A stretch of DNA of 64,000 nucleotides, from NCBI GenBank assembly GCA_963709655.1, contig CAVPXF010000056.1, positions 682,001 to 746,000 on the forward strand, in the 5' to 3' direction. The translations under genes were made by a program, and so were the position numbers. The notes beneath the pieces are model-generated. The model was not told where the DNA came from. It ran no database searches and saw nothing but the letters and a program-made list of their open reading frames with translations. Source of the stretch: Roseiarcus sp963709655 (lineage in GTDB: Bacteria; Pseudomonadota; Alphaproteobacteria; Rhizobiales; Beijerinckiaceae). Of this stretch, positions 26,028-34,623 are shown in pieces (within the stretch, counting starts at the first letter, position 1; every line of letters starts with the position of its first letter).

Positions 26028-28063
26028 ATGGCCGGCGAACAGGAAAGGGGCGGCGCGATGGAGGCGCGCGGGGGCTTCGGGACCGCTTTCGGCCGCCGCT
26101 GGCGCTGGATCGCGGGCGCGACGCTTGCCGCGCTGATCGGCTCGGCGGTCTTCGTGATCGCCGTCCCGCCGCGCTACGCCGGCCTCGCCAAGGCCTTGCT
26201 CGACCAGCCGCAGGCCGCCTTTGCCGGTTTCGACCGCGTGACGGGCGGCGGGCCTGCGCCGGCCGACCTTGCCGCGCCGGCGATCGACGCCTTGTCGATC
26301 GCGACGCCGGATCTCGCGCGCGCCGCGCTATCCCGGCTGGGGCTTGCGGGCGGCGCTGGCGCGCCCGACAGCGGCGCCGTCGAGGCGTTCCTGTCGCGGC
26401 TGACGATTGCGCCGTCGCCGGGCTCGCGCGCGGTCGCGATCACCTTCGTTGCGCGCGATCCGGGGCTTGCCGCGCGCGGCGCGAATACGGTCGCAGATCT
26501 CGTCGTGCAGACCCGGAACGAAGCCCGGGCCAAAGCGGCGCGCGCGGTCGAGACCTGGCTCGCTCAGAAGATCGCGGACTGGAAAGGCAGGGTCGCCGAC
26601 GCCGAGGCAAAGGTCGACGCGATCCGCGCGCAGTCGGGCCCCCCGGGCGGCGAAGCGGCGGCGCCAGCCGGCAATTCGCTGGCCGACCTCGATGCGAAGC
26701 TTTCCGAAGCGCGCGCCGCGCAGGCCGCGGCCACCGCCAGAGCGGCACTGCTGCGTCGGCTCGAACGCGAAGCGCAGGTCCCCGATACAGGTGCGACGAT
26801 CGCCGACCCGGCGCTTCGGCGGCTCTCCGATCAGCGCGCCGCGCTCAAGGCGGAGATCGCCGACGCGTCGCGCACCCTGCTGCCGCTCCATCCGCGCATG
26901 AAGGACCTCGCCGCTCAGCTCGGCGGCGTCGACGGCGAGATCCGCGACGCGGCCGACCAGGCCGCCCGCGCGAGCGAGGGCGAGGCGCGCCGGGCAGGCG
27001 CCGAGGCCGACGCGCTTGCCGCGAAGCTCGACGATGAGACGAAGGCGGTCGCGGCCGCCGCGGCCGCCGCCGCATCCCTCGCCGACGGCCCGCTGCGGGC
27101 CCTCGAGGCCGAGGCGCAGACGGCGCGCGACGAACTGCAGGCCTATCAGCAAATGGCGCGGGAGGAGGAGGCGCTGAGGGCCAGCCAATCCGGCGACGGC
27201 GACGCCCGCGTCCTCGTCCGGGCGGAGCCGCCGCGCGCGCCCGCCTTTCCAAGAACTTCTGGCCGACGGTCTTCGGAGCGACCGCTGCGGCCTTTGGTCT
27301 CTCGGCGCTCGCCGCCGTCGCGGCGGCGCTGGCCGCCCGTGGACGGCCCTCGGAGCCGCCCGCGCCGCTCGCCGGGCCCACGAAGGCGGACGAGGCCCCG
27401 GCCGCGCTCCCGGCCGCCGAGCCGGAATTGCGGGCGCTGGCGGACGTCGCCGCTTCGCCTGCGGCCGCGTCGGCCGGCGCCCTCGACAGCGCCGCGGGTC
27501 TCGTCGCGGCGCTCCGCCGGGTGCGGCCGAACGGCGGCCTCGTCGTGCTCGTCGCCGGCGACCGGAGCGGGCAGGCGCTGGCGATCGCGCTCGAAACGGC
27601 GCGAAAGCTCGCCGCCGACCGCGCCGCCGTGTTCGTCGACCTCGGCTGGACGCAGGACTGGCTCGCCGACATCCTCTATCGCGAGGAGCCGGACGCGCCG
27701 GCGACGCCGGGCCTTGCGGAGCTGATCGCCGGGCGGGCCGGCTTCGCCGACGTGATCCGGCGCGACCTCTCCTCGCGCCTCGACGTCGTCCTGCCGGGCG
27801 CGGGCGGGGAGGGGGCCAATATCGACGACGCGCTGACCGCCTTCACCGCCGCCTATGCGGCGGTCGTCCTGCACGCCTCCGACTGGCGCGGCGACTGGGC
27901 GCGGGCGGCGGCGGCGTTCGCCGACGCCGTCGCGGTCGTCGCGCCGGCCGCGCGGGCCGGCGCGGCGCTGGAGGCCGCCGAAGCCGCGCTCGGCGACGCC
28001 TGCCCGACGGTTCTCGCCTACGCGGTGCGGGCGGTCCGCAAGGTCCCCGAGCCGGTCGGCTAA
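26028..28063 (+). pseudogene. GumC/ExoP-like chain-length protein with degenerate kinase domain, one frameshift
   Basis: About 678 codons if repaired. The first frame has an N-terminal membrane helix (WIAGATLAALIGSAVFVIAV), a Wzz-type periplasmic region with long Ala-rich coiled coils, and a PPRAPAFP segment. One base is missing near 27250. The next frame continues as KNFWPTVFGATAAAFGLSALAAV (second membrane helix) and a BY-kinase-like P-loop domain to the stop at 28063. In that domain the Walker A Lys/Ser are replaced (VLVAGDRSGQALAIA) and no C-terminal Tyr cluster is seen, so kinase activity is unlikely even if the frameshift is an artefact. It works with the export lipoprotein next door. 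Confidence 0.8.
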
Positions 28064-28362
28064 GGCGGGCGCAATTCGCGCAGATGTTTACGGGCGAGGA
28101 AATTTTCAGAGGCTTACGGCCTGCCTTGCGCAACGCTGCGCGCCGGGCCGGCGGGCCGGTTCAGCCGCACCCGTTCTGCGGCCAGCCGTGATAGCGATCA
28201 AAGTCGGCCGCCATCTCAAGGGAGGGTTCGACCGCTTTCAGTTCGAGCCGGCGTCCGCCGCGCGTGCCTTATCAACGAATTTCTGCTTGCGCCTTGCGTA
28301 AAATAGAATAGAAATAGGGCCGTGACGTCTCCATTGAGGTCGCTTAGCGGAGGGATTTGGCA

Positions 28363-28800
28363 ATGCTTAATACAGTCGTCATTCCACTTTTCAAAGCAAA
28401 GCAAGCGCAAGTTAAGGACTTACGCCGTTCAAATGAAATCGAAGCATATTCAAACATAATAGTCGCAATTATTTGGCTCGTTATGGCGTTCTTCCTGATC
28501 GTTCCATCGGCTTCAAAAGCAGATCAGGGAAGGCCAGTGACTGCACAGGACTTGGTCGGAAAGACGTATTGCTGGGAAAACGGCGGCAAGGGGACTTATG
28601 GGGCTGGCGGCTCCTTCTCCAATAACAAGGGCTATCATGGAACTTGGTCGGTGACTGAGCCCGGTGTCGTCTTGGTAGGCAATAGGTACAACCAGATCGA
28701 TGTTATGCCTGACGGTCGCTTGCAGCAGCATGTGCGTAGGCGCAAGAGCACGAAGCCCGCGGGCAATGACTACTATGTCACAGCAACGCCTTGTAACTAA
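28363..28800 (+). CDS. Small membrane-anchored protein, lower GC, unknown function
   Basis: Protein of 145 residues. Residues about 28-50 form one membrane helix (NIIVAIIWLVMAFFLIVPSAS), and the rest is an exported domain (GKTYCWENGGKGTYGAGGSFSNNKGYHGTWSV) with two cysteines and a beta-rich look. I do not recognise the family. The base composition is clearly AT-richer than its surroundings, which suggests recent transfer. The ATG at 28363 is chosen; an in-frame TTG at 28357 is less likely. The 300-base spacer before it holds no feature I can support. Confidence 0.6.
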   Translation: MLNTVVIPLFKAKQAQVKDLRRSNEIEAYSNIIVAIIWLVMAFFLIVPSASKADQGRPVTAQDLVGKTYCWENGGKGTYGAGGSFSNNKGYHGTWSVTEPGVVLVGNRYNQIDVMPDGRLQQHVRRRKSTKPAGNDYYVTATPCN

Positions 28801-28926
28801 CTTCGGCTCTCGTTTTCCAAATCTCGACGTCGTCCTGAGGCCGGCGAAGGACGCGTTTCGACGGCCAACCTGATAAATGTCAGGTTTTGGATGGTGCGGG
28901 GCTCCGGCGCGCCCCGTCTCCACCCG

Positions 28927-29136
28927 CTACGACTTGTTGGCGGACAGCCAATCCATGATTTCGTCTTTGGGCATGGCTCGGCCGTTGGGCCCTTCAATCT
29001 CATACAATTCCGCTCGCTGCCGGTGATAAAGGTCGCTCGCCTTCCTGAGGGCGGCCTCTTTGCTCGGAATGCCCTGCGACGTCCTATCCTGATCGAGATG
29101 ATCCCGGTAAATAATCTTCCATTGAGACGTACTCAT
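28927..29136 (-). CDS. Small conserved hypothetical protein
   Basis: Protein of 69 residues (starts STSQWKIIYRDH) with regular alternation of charged and hydrophobic residues, no signal and no Cys. The beta-alpha look (WKIIYRDH then SKEAALRKASDLYHRQRAELYEIEGPNG) resembles small DUF2188-like domains, where a short strand and a helix are followed by GxG and a final helix. A GGAGG ribosome binding site (AACCAGGAGG on the minus strand) precedes the ATG. It may form a unit with the BON-domain gene, but the genes lie about 80 bases apart with the BON gene downstream. Confidence 0.6.
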   Translation of the reverse strand: MSTSQWKIIYRDHLDQDRTSQGIPSKEAALRKASDLYHRQRAELYEIEGPNGRAMPKDEIMDWLSANKS

Positions 29137-29214
29137 TTTCCAAAAACCTCCTGATTCAGGTTGGAGGCCGCGGTCACTCCCGATCGCGCCAGCAGGTTAA
29201 GAATCGTTCGAAGT

Positions 29215-29454
29215 CTAGGCGGACATGGTGGAAGGACTGAAGTCCTGCTCGGCTGAAACAGCAATATTATTCATAACGCTCATCACTCCGGTCGCCCGGC
29301 GGGCGATCGCTTCTGCGAAAGACCTTTGGTAGGCTCGGTCGACGCTCCCCTGTAAAATGACCAAGCCGCCGTCCACTTGGACGGTTACTCGGTTACGAGG
29401 AATCGCAAGGTTCCAATACAGTGCGTTCGCGACTTCGGCGCGAAGATCCGACAT
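29215..29454 (-). CDS. BON-domain protein
   Basis: Protein of 79 residues consisting of one BON domain (alpha-beta-alpha-beta, with the central VTVQVDGGLVILQGSVDRAYQRSFAEAIARRATGVMSVMNNI). BON domains bind phospholipid or mediate contacts in periplasmic stress proteins such as OsmY. Here no signal peptide is visible, so the protein is probably cytoplasmic, like many alphaproteobacterial single-BON proteins induced by stress. The upstream region is AT-rich and could hold the promoter. Confidence 0.8.
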   Translation of the reverse strand: MSDLRAEVANALYWNLAIPRNRVTVQVDGGLVILQGSVDRAYQRSFAEAIARRATGVMSVMNNIAVSAEQDFSPSTMSA

Positions 29455-29818
29455 GATGCGGCCTCCATAAATTCAATTCGCAGAGAAACATGTAAAATAA
29501 TTACACGCAACTTAATATTAGGCTTTGCCTCGCCCTGCGTCGAAATCACTCAGTTTGCAATTCATCACAACCAAATATACGCGCGATTAGACTAGATGAG
29601 TTGCAGGCGGCGCCTTTCTGCATTCCATCCGCCGGCCCTCGACAGGACCGGGATCGGGGGCCGCCAGGCGTCGCGCCTCCCTGAGACAAAGGGGACAAAC
29701 AGAGCGACGGGCCCCGGGGCATTTCGAGGGATCAGCGGCGGCGCGGAGGATTGGCGCGATTGAGCGTCCGCCCTTCTTACGGATTGCGGCGGCCCAGGGA
29801 GCGCCGAAATGGCTCGGC
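29455..29818. other. Intergenic, no supported gene
   Basis: An AT-rich stretch at 29470-29590, probably the promoter region of the BON gene, is followed by ordinary GC-rich spacer. No RNA, repeat or clear terminator was found. Confidence 0.5.
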
Positions 29819-30889
29819 CTAAGCTTTAACCTCGATGGCGTCGTAGCCGTTGACGCGGTAGATCACGATCGAGATGAGCCAGCTCAGGGCGAAGACCCCG
29901 ATAATGAGGTAGCCCAGCACGCCAAAATTGTCGTTCAGCGCGCCGATCGCGTCCCAGAACGGCCCCTCGAGCTTGAACGCGTCGCCGATCAGCCCGAGCG
30001 TCTCGATCCCGCCGATCAGGACGGCGACGACGACCGAAACGGCGGTGATGGTGAGGTTATAGAAGAGCTTGCGCATCGGCTTCAGGAAGGCCCAGCCGTA
30101 GGCGCCGAGCATCAGCGCGCCGTCGGTCGTGTCGATCAGCGTCATCCCGGCGGTGAAGAGGGCGGGAAAGACCAGCAGCGTGCCGAACGAGGCGCCGTCC
30201 GCCGCCTGCGTCGCGGAGATGCCGAACAGCGCGACCTCGGTCGCGGTGTCGAAGCCGAGACCGAACAGAAAGCCGATCGGAAACAGATGCCAGCTCCTGG
30301 TCACGAGGCCAAACAGCGGCCGGAACAGTCGCGCCAGGAATCCGCGGCTGTTGAGCAGGAGGTCGAAATCCTCCTCCGAATAGCGCTCGCCGCGCTTGAC
30401 CGCGCAAAACGTGCGCCAGACCGAAATCATCACCACGATGTTGAACGCCGCCAGCAGGAACAGGAAGAGGGCGGAGGCGCTCGTGCCGACGATCCCTCCC
30501 CACGCCTTCAGGTCGTCGAACTTCGAGCTCACCTGGGATGCGGCGAAACCGACTGCGACCGACATCAGCACGACGACGGCCGAGTGGCCGAGCGAGAAGA
30601 AGAAGCCCACGCCGACCGGACGCTGGCCCTGCTGCATCAGCTTGCGGGTCGAATTGTCGATCGCCGCGATATGGTCGGCGTCGACGGCATGGCGCAGGCC
30701 GAACGTGTAGGCGAGGAAGGCCGAGCCGAACAGGACGGCGTTGTCGCGGAGCGCGACGACCGCCCAGATCCAGACAAGGACGTTGGCTGCGGCGAGAAGC
30801 GCATAGAGCCCGGTCAGCCGCCCGCGCAAACTCGCATCGCTCTCCCGCCAAATGCGGGAGATGAAACCTGTCGAACCGGAACCCAGCAC
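29819..30889 (-). CDS. NiCoT-family nickel/cobalt transporter
   Basis: Protein of about 356 residues with eight predicted membrane helices. The NiCoT signature H(x4)DH is in the second helix region (H67-AVDA-D72H73, RHAVDADHIAAIDN), with the partner motifs FFSLGHSAVVV, GFDTATE and MTLIDTTDG. These residues bind Ni2+ or Co2+ during uptake. The GTG at 30889 is chosen because the frame upstream runs through a cobalamin riboswitch and cannot be coding. Riboswitch control argues that cobalt for B12 synthesis is the physiological substrate. Confidence 0.9.
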   Translation of the reverse strand: MLGSGSTGFISRIWRESDASLRGRLTGLYALLAAANVLVWIWAVVALRDNAVLFGSAFLAYTFGLRHAVDADHIAAIDNSTRKLMQQGQRPVGVGFFFSLGHSAVVVLMSVAVGFAASQVSSKFDDLKAWGGIVGTSASALFLFLLAAFNIVVMISVWRTFCAVKRGERYSEEDFDLLLNSRGFLARLFRPLFGLVTRSWHLFPIGFLFGLGFDTATEVALFGISATQAADGASFGTLLVFPALFTAGMTLIDTTDGALMLGAYGWAFLKPMRKLFYNLTITAVSVVVAVLIGGIETLGLIGDAFKLEGPFWDAIGALNDNFGVLGYLIIGVFALSWLISIVIYRVNGYDAIEVKA

Positions 30890-30969
30890 GAAGCCCTCGC
30901 ATGCGCAGGCGTTGCGTTGACGCAGCGCGCCTCTACGGAACCGGACAAGGTTGGCCCCGTGGAACGCAT

Positions 30970-31153
30970 CGACCGCGCCGCGCCGGCAGGTCTCCTGGCT
31001 CGCGGGTCCTCGCCTGCCGCCGGCCTTCCCAGGTTTCCCCAGTGGCCGATCTCTCGGGGCGGCAGGCTCGCCGCTGACAGTTGCGGGGGCAGCCGCGGCC
31101 TCGGGCGTCGCCGCCCCCACCGCGTTCCCTTTTGATTCCCGAAGGAAACCGTC
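30970..31153 (-). promoter_or_regulatory. Cobalamin (B12) riboswitch
   Basis: On the minus strand the order of conserved blocks matches the cobalamin riboswitch. A GGTTTCC...AAAAGGGAA segment (from 31153) is followed by CCCCCGCAACTGTC (31076-31089), GGCCACTGG (31039-31047) and the B12 box AGCCAGGAGACCTGCC (30985-31000). It ends about 80 bases before the transporter start, room enough for an expression platform. Adenosylcobalamin would switch off uptake of cobalt when B12 is plentiful. Confidence 0.93.
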
Positions 31154-31210
31154 GCGTCGAGGACGTTAGCGAGTTTGCCCGGACGCGGCTAGGGGACGGA
31201 TCGTCACGCC

Positions 31211-31650
31211 GGCCTGTAGGCGCGGTCGCTGACCGCGCCCTCCGCGCTCAGCGAGCGCGGCTACAAACGCGCCTCCGGCAACCGCGCCCCTCGCGCCCAG
31301 CGAGCGCGGCTACAGATGCGCCTGCGGCGACCGCGCCGGCCTGTAGGCGCGGTCGCTGACCGCGCCCCCCGCGCTCATCGAGCGCGGCTACAAACGCGCC
31401 TCCGGCAACCGCGCCCCTCGCGCCCAGCGAGCGCGGCTACAGATGCGCCTCCGGCGACAGCGCCGGACTGTAGGCGCGGTCGCTGACCGCGCCCCCCGCG
31501 CTCATCGAGCGCGGCTACAAACGCGCCTCCGGCAACCGCGCCCCTCGCGCCCAGCGAGCGCGGCTACAGATGCGCCTCCGGCGACAGCGCCGGCCTGTAG
31601 GCGCGGTCGCTGACCGCGCCCCCCGCGCTCATCGAGCGCGGCTACAAAAG
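31211..31650. repeat. 127-base tandem repeat, three full copies plus a partial one
   Basis: CTGTAGGCGCGGTCGCTGAC starts at 31214, 31341, 31468 and 31595, an exact 127-base period. Each unit is made of several REP-like palindromes (GCGCGGTC-GCT-GACCGCGC; CGCGCT-CATCG-AGCGCG) with TGTAG/CTACA borders. Copies differ by only a few substitutions. Related palindromes occur at 41488-41598. Confidence 0.9.
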
Positions 31651-31655
31651 TTCGC

Positions 31656-31832
31656 CTACACTCTTCGCATGAGCGCGAAGATCAGACCGACGACGATCAG
31701 CACGACCGCGATCCAGATGAAGAGGTGCGCGCCGCTCATCGCGGTCGAGGCGACGCCGCCGAACCCGAAGAAGGCCGCGACAAGCGCAACGACGATCAGG
31801 ATCAGCGCATAGTAGATGAGGTTGCCAGGCAT
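31656..31832 (-). CDS. DUF1328 (YtjA-like) small membrane protein
   Basis: Protein of 58 residues with two hydrophobic helices (LIYYALILIVVALVAAFFGFGGVAS and LFIWIAVVLIVVGLIFALM) and the family hallmark of a Gly-rich turn GFGGVAS. Start ATG at 31832. DUF1328 proteins are widespread small inner-membrane proteins, often stress-induced, with no known mechanism. The gene ends right beside the tandem repeat, which may supply its termination or 3'-end structure. Confidence 0.88.
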   Translation of the reverse strand: MPGNLIYYALILIVVALVAAFFGFGGVASTAMSGAHLFIWIAVVLIVVGLIFALMRRV

Positions 31833-31924
31833 TGGGTGTCTCCAAGGTTGGTTTGGGGCGGCCAACGCCGTTGACGACCCTCCGGGTCGTCGCTGAGCCT
31901 GATCGCCGTCACGTGTTGTCGGGT

Positions 31925-32236
31925 TCAGGGGCAGTTGGACGTCTGAGTCGTGCTGCTGTAACCCGTGTTGTCCGTCGTCTGCGTTGTGCGTGTGTTGCAT
32001 GCGACCACGGCCGCGGGCGGCGGCGGATTGGCCACCACCGTGCGGTCCGGTCCGCTCGCGGTTCCGCCGATGATCGCGCCCGCCGTGCCGCCGACGGCCG
32101 CGCCAACCGGCCCGCCGACGACGGCCCCGGCGACCGCGCCGCCAGCGGCGCCAGTTACAGCGCCGTTTCCATCCCCGAATGCAAGAGTAGGCAGCGCGAT
32201 GGTCGCGCACGCCAGGATCATTCCAAGCTTCGTCAT
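31925..32236 (-). CDS. Exported glycine-zipper protein
   Basis: Protein of 103 residues. A signal peptide (MILACATIALPTLAFG) is followed by a long glycine zipper (GAVTGAAGGAVAGAVVGGPVG... and so on), and a Ser/Thr/Asn-rich tail ending SNCP. Glycine-zipper proteins of this size sit in the cell envelope. The family matches small DUF1236-neighbour proteins of Hyphomicrobiales, function unknown. It lies 92 bases upstream of the DUF1328 gene in the same direction, so both may share a transcript. Confidence 0.72.
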   Translation of the reverse strand: MTKLGMILACATIALPTLAFGDGNGAVTGAAGGAVAGAVVGGPVGAAVGGTAGAIIGGTASGPDRTVVANPPPPAAVVACNTRTTQTTDNTGYSSTTQTSNCP

Positions 32237-32463
32237 GTCGCCCTCTCAGAAATTCATGCCGCTTCTTCAATGGACAGGGCCGACAAATGTTCCCGCGCCC
32301 CGGCGCCGAGACGGACGATTTTTGGCGCTCTTTCGACCGGAAGCCCACCTTTCGAGGCTTGGCTCCCTTGCTCGCCCGACCTCAAACGAGCCGCCGGCTG
32401 CGCGGGTCACGCGAGTTCGCCCTCGTCTTGACGGCGCGCGACCGCCGCTTCACCATCGGCCCC

Positions 32464-33147
32464 ATGAAATCCGGTCCGCGCAAATTCGAGCTGACGGCGG
32501 ACGTTCTCCTCCGGGCCTATTCGATCGGCGTCTTCCCGATGGCGGAGAGCCGGGAGGCGAGCGAGCTCTTCTGGGTCGAGCCGCAGCAGCGGGGCGTCTT
32601 TCCGCTCGACGGGCTGATCGTGTCGAAGAGTCTCGCCAAGACGGTGCGCTCGGACCGCTTTCACATTGTCGCCGATCGCGACTTTCCCGAGGTGATGCGC
32701 GCCTGCGCCGAGCGGGACTCGACCTGGATCAACGACGAGATCCTTCGCCTGTATTGCGCTCTGCACGCCGCCGGCCACGCGCATTCGGTCGAAGTCTACG
32801 AGGAGGGCGCGCTGGTCGGCGGACTCTATGGCGTGAGCCTGCGCAGCGTGTTCTTCGGCGAGAGCATGTTCCACCGCGCCCGCGACGCCTCCAAGGCCGC
32901 GCTGGTGCATCTGGTCGCTCGCCTCAGGGCCGGCGGATACCGGCTGCTCGACACGCAATTCCTCACCGAGCATCTTGCCAGCCTCGGCGCCATCGGCGTA
33001 ACCCGCGACGAGTTTCGGCTCATGCTTGCCGAGTCGCTCAGGACTTCGGCCGACTTTGGTGCGGTTCCGGCCGGGCGGGCCTTGTCGGGAACCGAGGCTT
33101 TGGAGCTCGCCCTCGGCACGGAAGTTGCGAGTAAAAAGGGCAGGTGA
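32464..33147 (+). CDS. aat: Leucyl/phenylalanyl-tRNA--protein transferase
   Basis: Protein of 227 residues that adds Leu or Phe to N-terminal Arg/Lys of proteins, creating an N-end-rule degradation signal for ClpS/ClpAP. Family motifs are all present: LLRAYSIGVFPMAE, FWVEPQQRGVFPLD, SVEVYEEGALVGGLYGV, FFGESMFHRARDASKAAL, and LLDTQFLTEHLASLGA near the end. The ATG at 32464 is chosen; an upstream extension of 59 codons has no homology. The spacing of 34 bases to the next gene suggests possible co-transcription. Confidence 0.95.
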   Translation: MKSGPRKFELTADVLLRAYSIGVFPMAESREASELFWVEPQQRGVFPLDGLIVSKSLAKTVRSDRFHIVADRDFPEVMRACAERDSTWINDEILRLYCALHAAGHAHSVEVYEEGALVGGLYGVSLRSVFFGESMFHRARDASKAALVHLVARLRAGGYRLLDTQFLTEHLASLGAIGVTRDEFRLMLAESLRTSADFGAVPAGRALSGTEALELALGTEVASKKGR

Positions 33148-33181
33148 CGGCTCGTCCGTCGCGTGAGGAACAGGGTGCGGC

Positions 33182-34621
33182 ATGACGGGGGTTGCGGCGT
33201 TCGATGAAATGGGGCGTGCCGGCGAACCGGTGCGCACGCTCTACGGCAAGGTGGCGCGGTGGCTCGACGAGTCGCCGACCGACCTGCTCGCCTCGCGCCG
33301 CGCCCAGGCCGAATACATGTTCCGTCGCATCGGCATCACCTTCGGCGTTTACGGCGACAAGGACGCCGCCGAGCGGCTGATCCCGTTCGACATCGTGCCC
33401 CGGCTCATCTCCCGCGCCGAATGGCGGAAGCTGGAGGCGGGCCTCACCCAGCGGGTCAGGGCGCTGAATCTGTTCCTCAAGGACGTGTACGGCGAGCGCC
33501 GGGTGCTCAGGGAGGGAATCATCCCGCCGGAGCTCATCGTCCGCAACGCCTACTATCGGCCGGAGATGATCGGCCGCAGCGCGCCGCACGACATCTGGGT
33601 CCATATCGCCGGCATCGACATCGTCCGGGTCGACGACGAATCGTTCTACGTTCTCGAGGACAACGCGCGCACGCCGTCCGGCGTTTCCTACATGCTGGAA
33701 AACCGGGAAGTGACGATGCGGCTGCTGCCGGACCTGTTCGCCCGTCACAAGGTGGCGCCGGTCGACGACTACCCGGACGAACTGCTCGCCTGCCTGCGCT
33801 CGGTCGCGCCCCGTCACGACCGGGGCGACGCGACGATCGTCATCCTCACGCCCGGCCTCTACAATTCGGCCTATTACGAGCACTCGTTCCTCGCCGACAA
33901 GCTCGGGGTCGAATTGGTCGAGGGTCGCGACCTGTTCGTCGAGGACGACCAGGTGTTCATGCGCACCACGCTCGGTCCCCGCCGGGTCGACGTCATCTAC
34001 CGCCGCGTCGACGACGATTTCCTCGATCCCTTGGTGTTCAATCCGGACTCGGTGCTCGGCGTGCCGGGCCTGGTCGGCGCCTATTTGGCGGGCAATGTGA
34101 CGATTGCGAATGCAATCGGCACCGGCGTCGCCGACGACAAGGCGATTTACAGCTACGTTCCCGACCTGATCCGTTTCTACATGTCCGAAGAACCTTTGCT
34201 GAAGAACGTACCGACCTACCGCTGCCGCGAGCCCGACGACTACAAATACGTGATCGAACGGCTCGATCAGCTGGTGGTGAAGGAGGTCAACGGATCGGGC
34301 GGCTACGGCATGCTGGTCGGCCCGCACGCGAGCGCCGCCCAGCGCGAGCAGTTCGCCGCCAAGCTCAAGGCCGACCCGGCGAATTACATCGCCCAGCCGA
34401 CGCTGGCGCTCTCGACCTGCCCGTCCTCGTTCGACGCCGGCGTCTCTCCGCGCCACGTCGATCTCAGGCCGTTCATCCTGTCGGGCGCCGACGGCGTGCG
34501 CATCGTCCCGGGGGGATTGACGCGGGTGGCGCTGAAGGAGGGGTCGCTGGTGGTCAATTCGAGCCAGGGAGGCGGCACCAAGGACACCTGGATCGTCGAC
34601 GATATCGAAGGCGAGGCCTGA
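33182..34621 (+). CDS. Circularly permuted ATP-grasp protein (DUF404/DUF407)
   Basis: Protein of 479 residues, first gene of the conserved ATP-grasp/alpha-E/transglutaminase operon. Motifs include RRIGITFGVYGD, ERLIPFDIVPRLISRAEW, NPDSVLGVPG, VVKEVNGSGGYGM (ATP-grasp nucleotide loop) and a C-terminal LRPFILSGADGVRIVPGGLTRVAL. The family is a permuted ATP-grasp ligase thought to form amide bonds in a peptide or to tag a peptide; its product is unknown. Two bases separate it from the next start. Confidence 0.93.
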   Translation: MTGVAAFDEMGRAGEPVRTLYGKVARWLDESPTDLLASRRAQAEYMFRRIGITFGVYGDKDAAERLIPFDIVPRLISRAEWRKLEAGLTQRVRALNLFLKDVYGERRVLREGIIPPELIVRNAYYRPEMIGRSAPHDIWVHIAGIDIVRVDDESFYVLEDNARTPSGVSYMLENREVTMRLLPDLFARHKVAPVDDYPDELLACLRSVAPRHDRGDATIVILTPGLYNSAYYEHSFLADKLGVELVEGRDLFVEDDQVFMRTTLGPRRVDVIYRRVDDDFLDPLVFNPDSVLGVPGLVGAYLAGNVTIANAIGTGVADDKAIYSYVPDLIRFYMSEEPLLKNVPTYRCREPDDYKYVIERLDQLVVKEVNGSGGYGMLVGPHASAAQREQFAAKLKADPANYIAQPTLALSTCPSSFDAGVSPRHVDLRPFILSGADGVRIVPGGLTRVALKEGSLVVNSSQGGGTKDTWIVDDIEGEA

Positions 34622-34623
34622 CG

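Noticed and set aside
30890..31120. N-terminal extension of the NiCoT transporter
   Set aside because: The frame is open but crosses the cobalamin riboswitch, which cannot be coding; the extension has no similarity to transporters.
31211..31650. CRISPR-like periodicity
   Set aside because: The 127-base unit is repeated whole with no variable spacers, so it is a tandem repeat of palindromes and not a CRISPR array.
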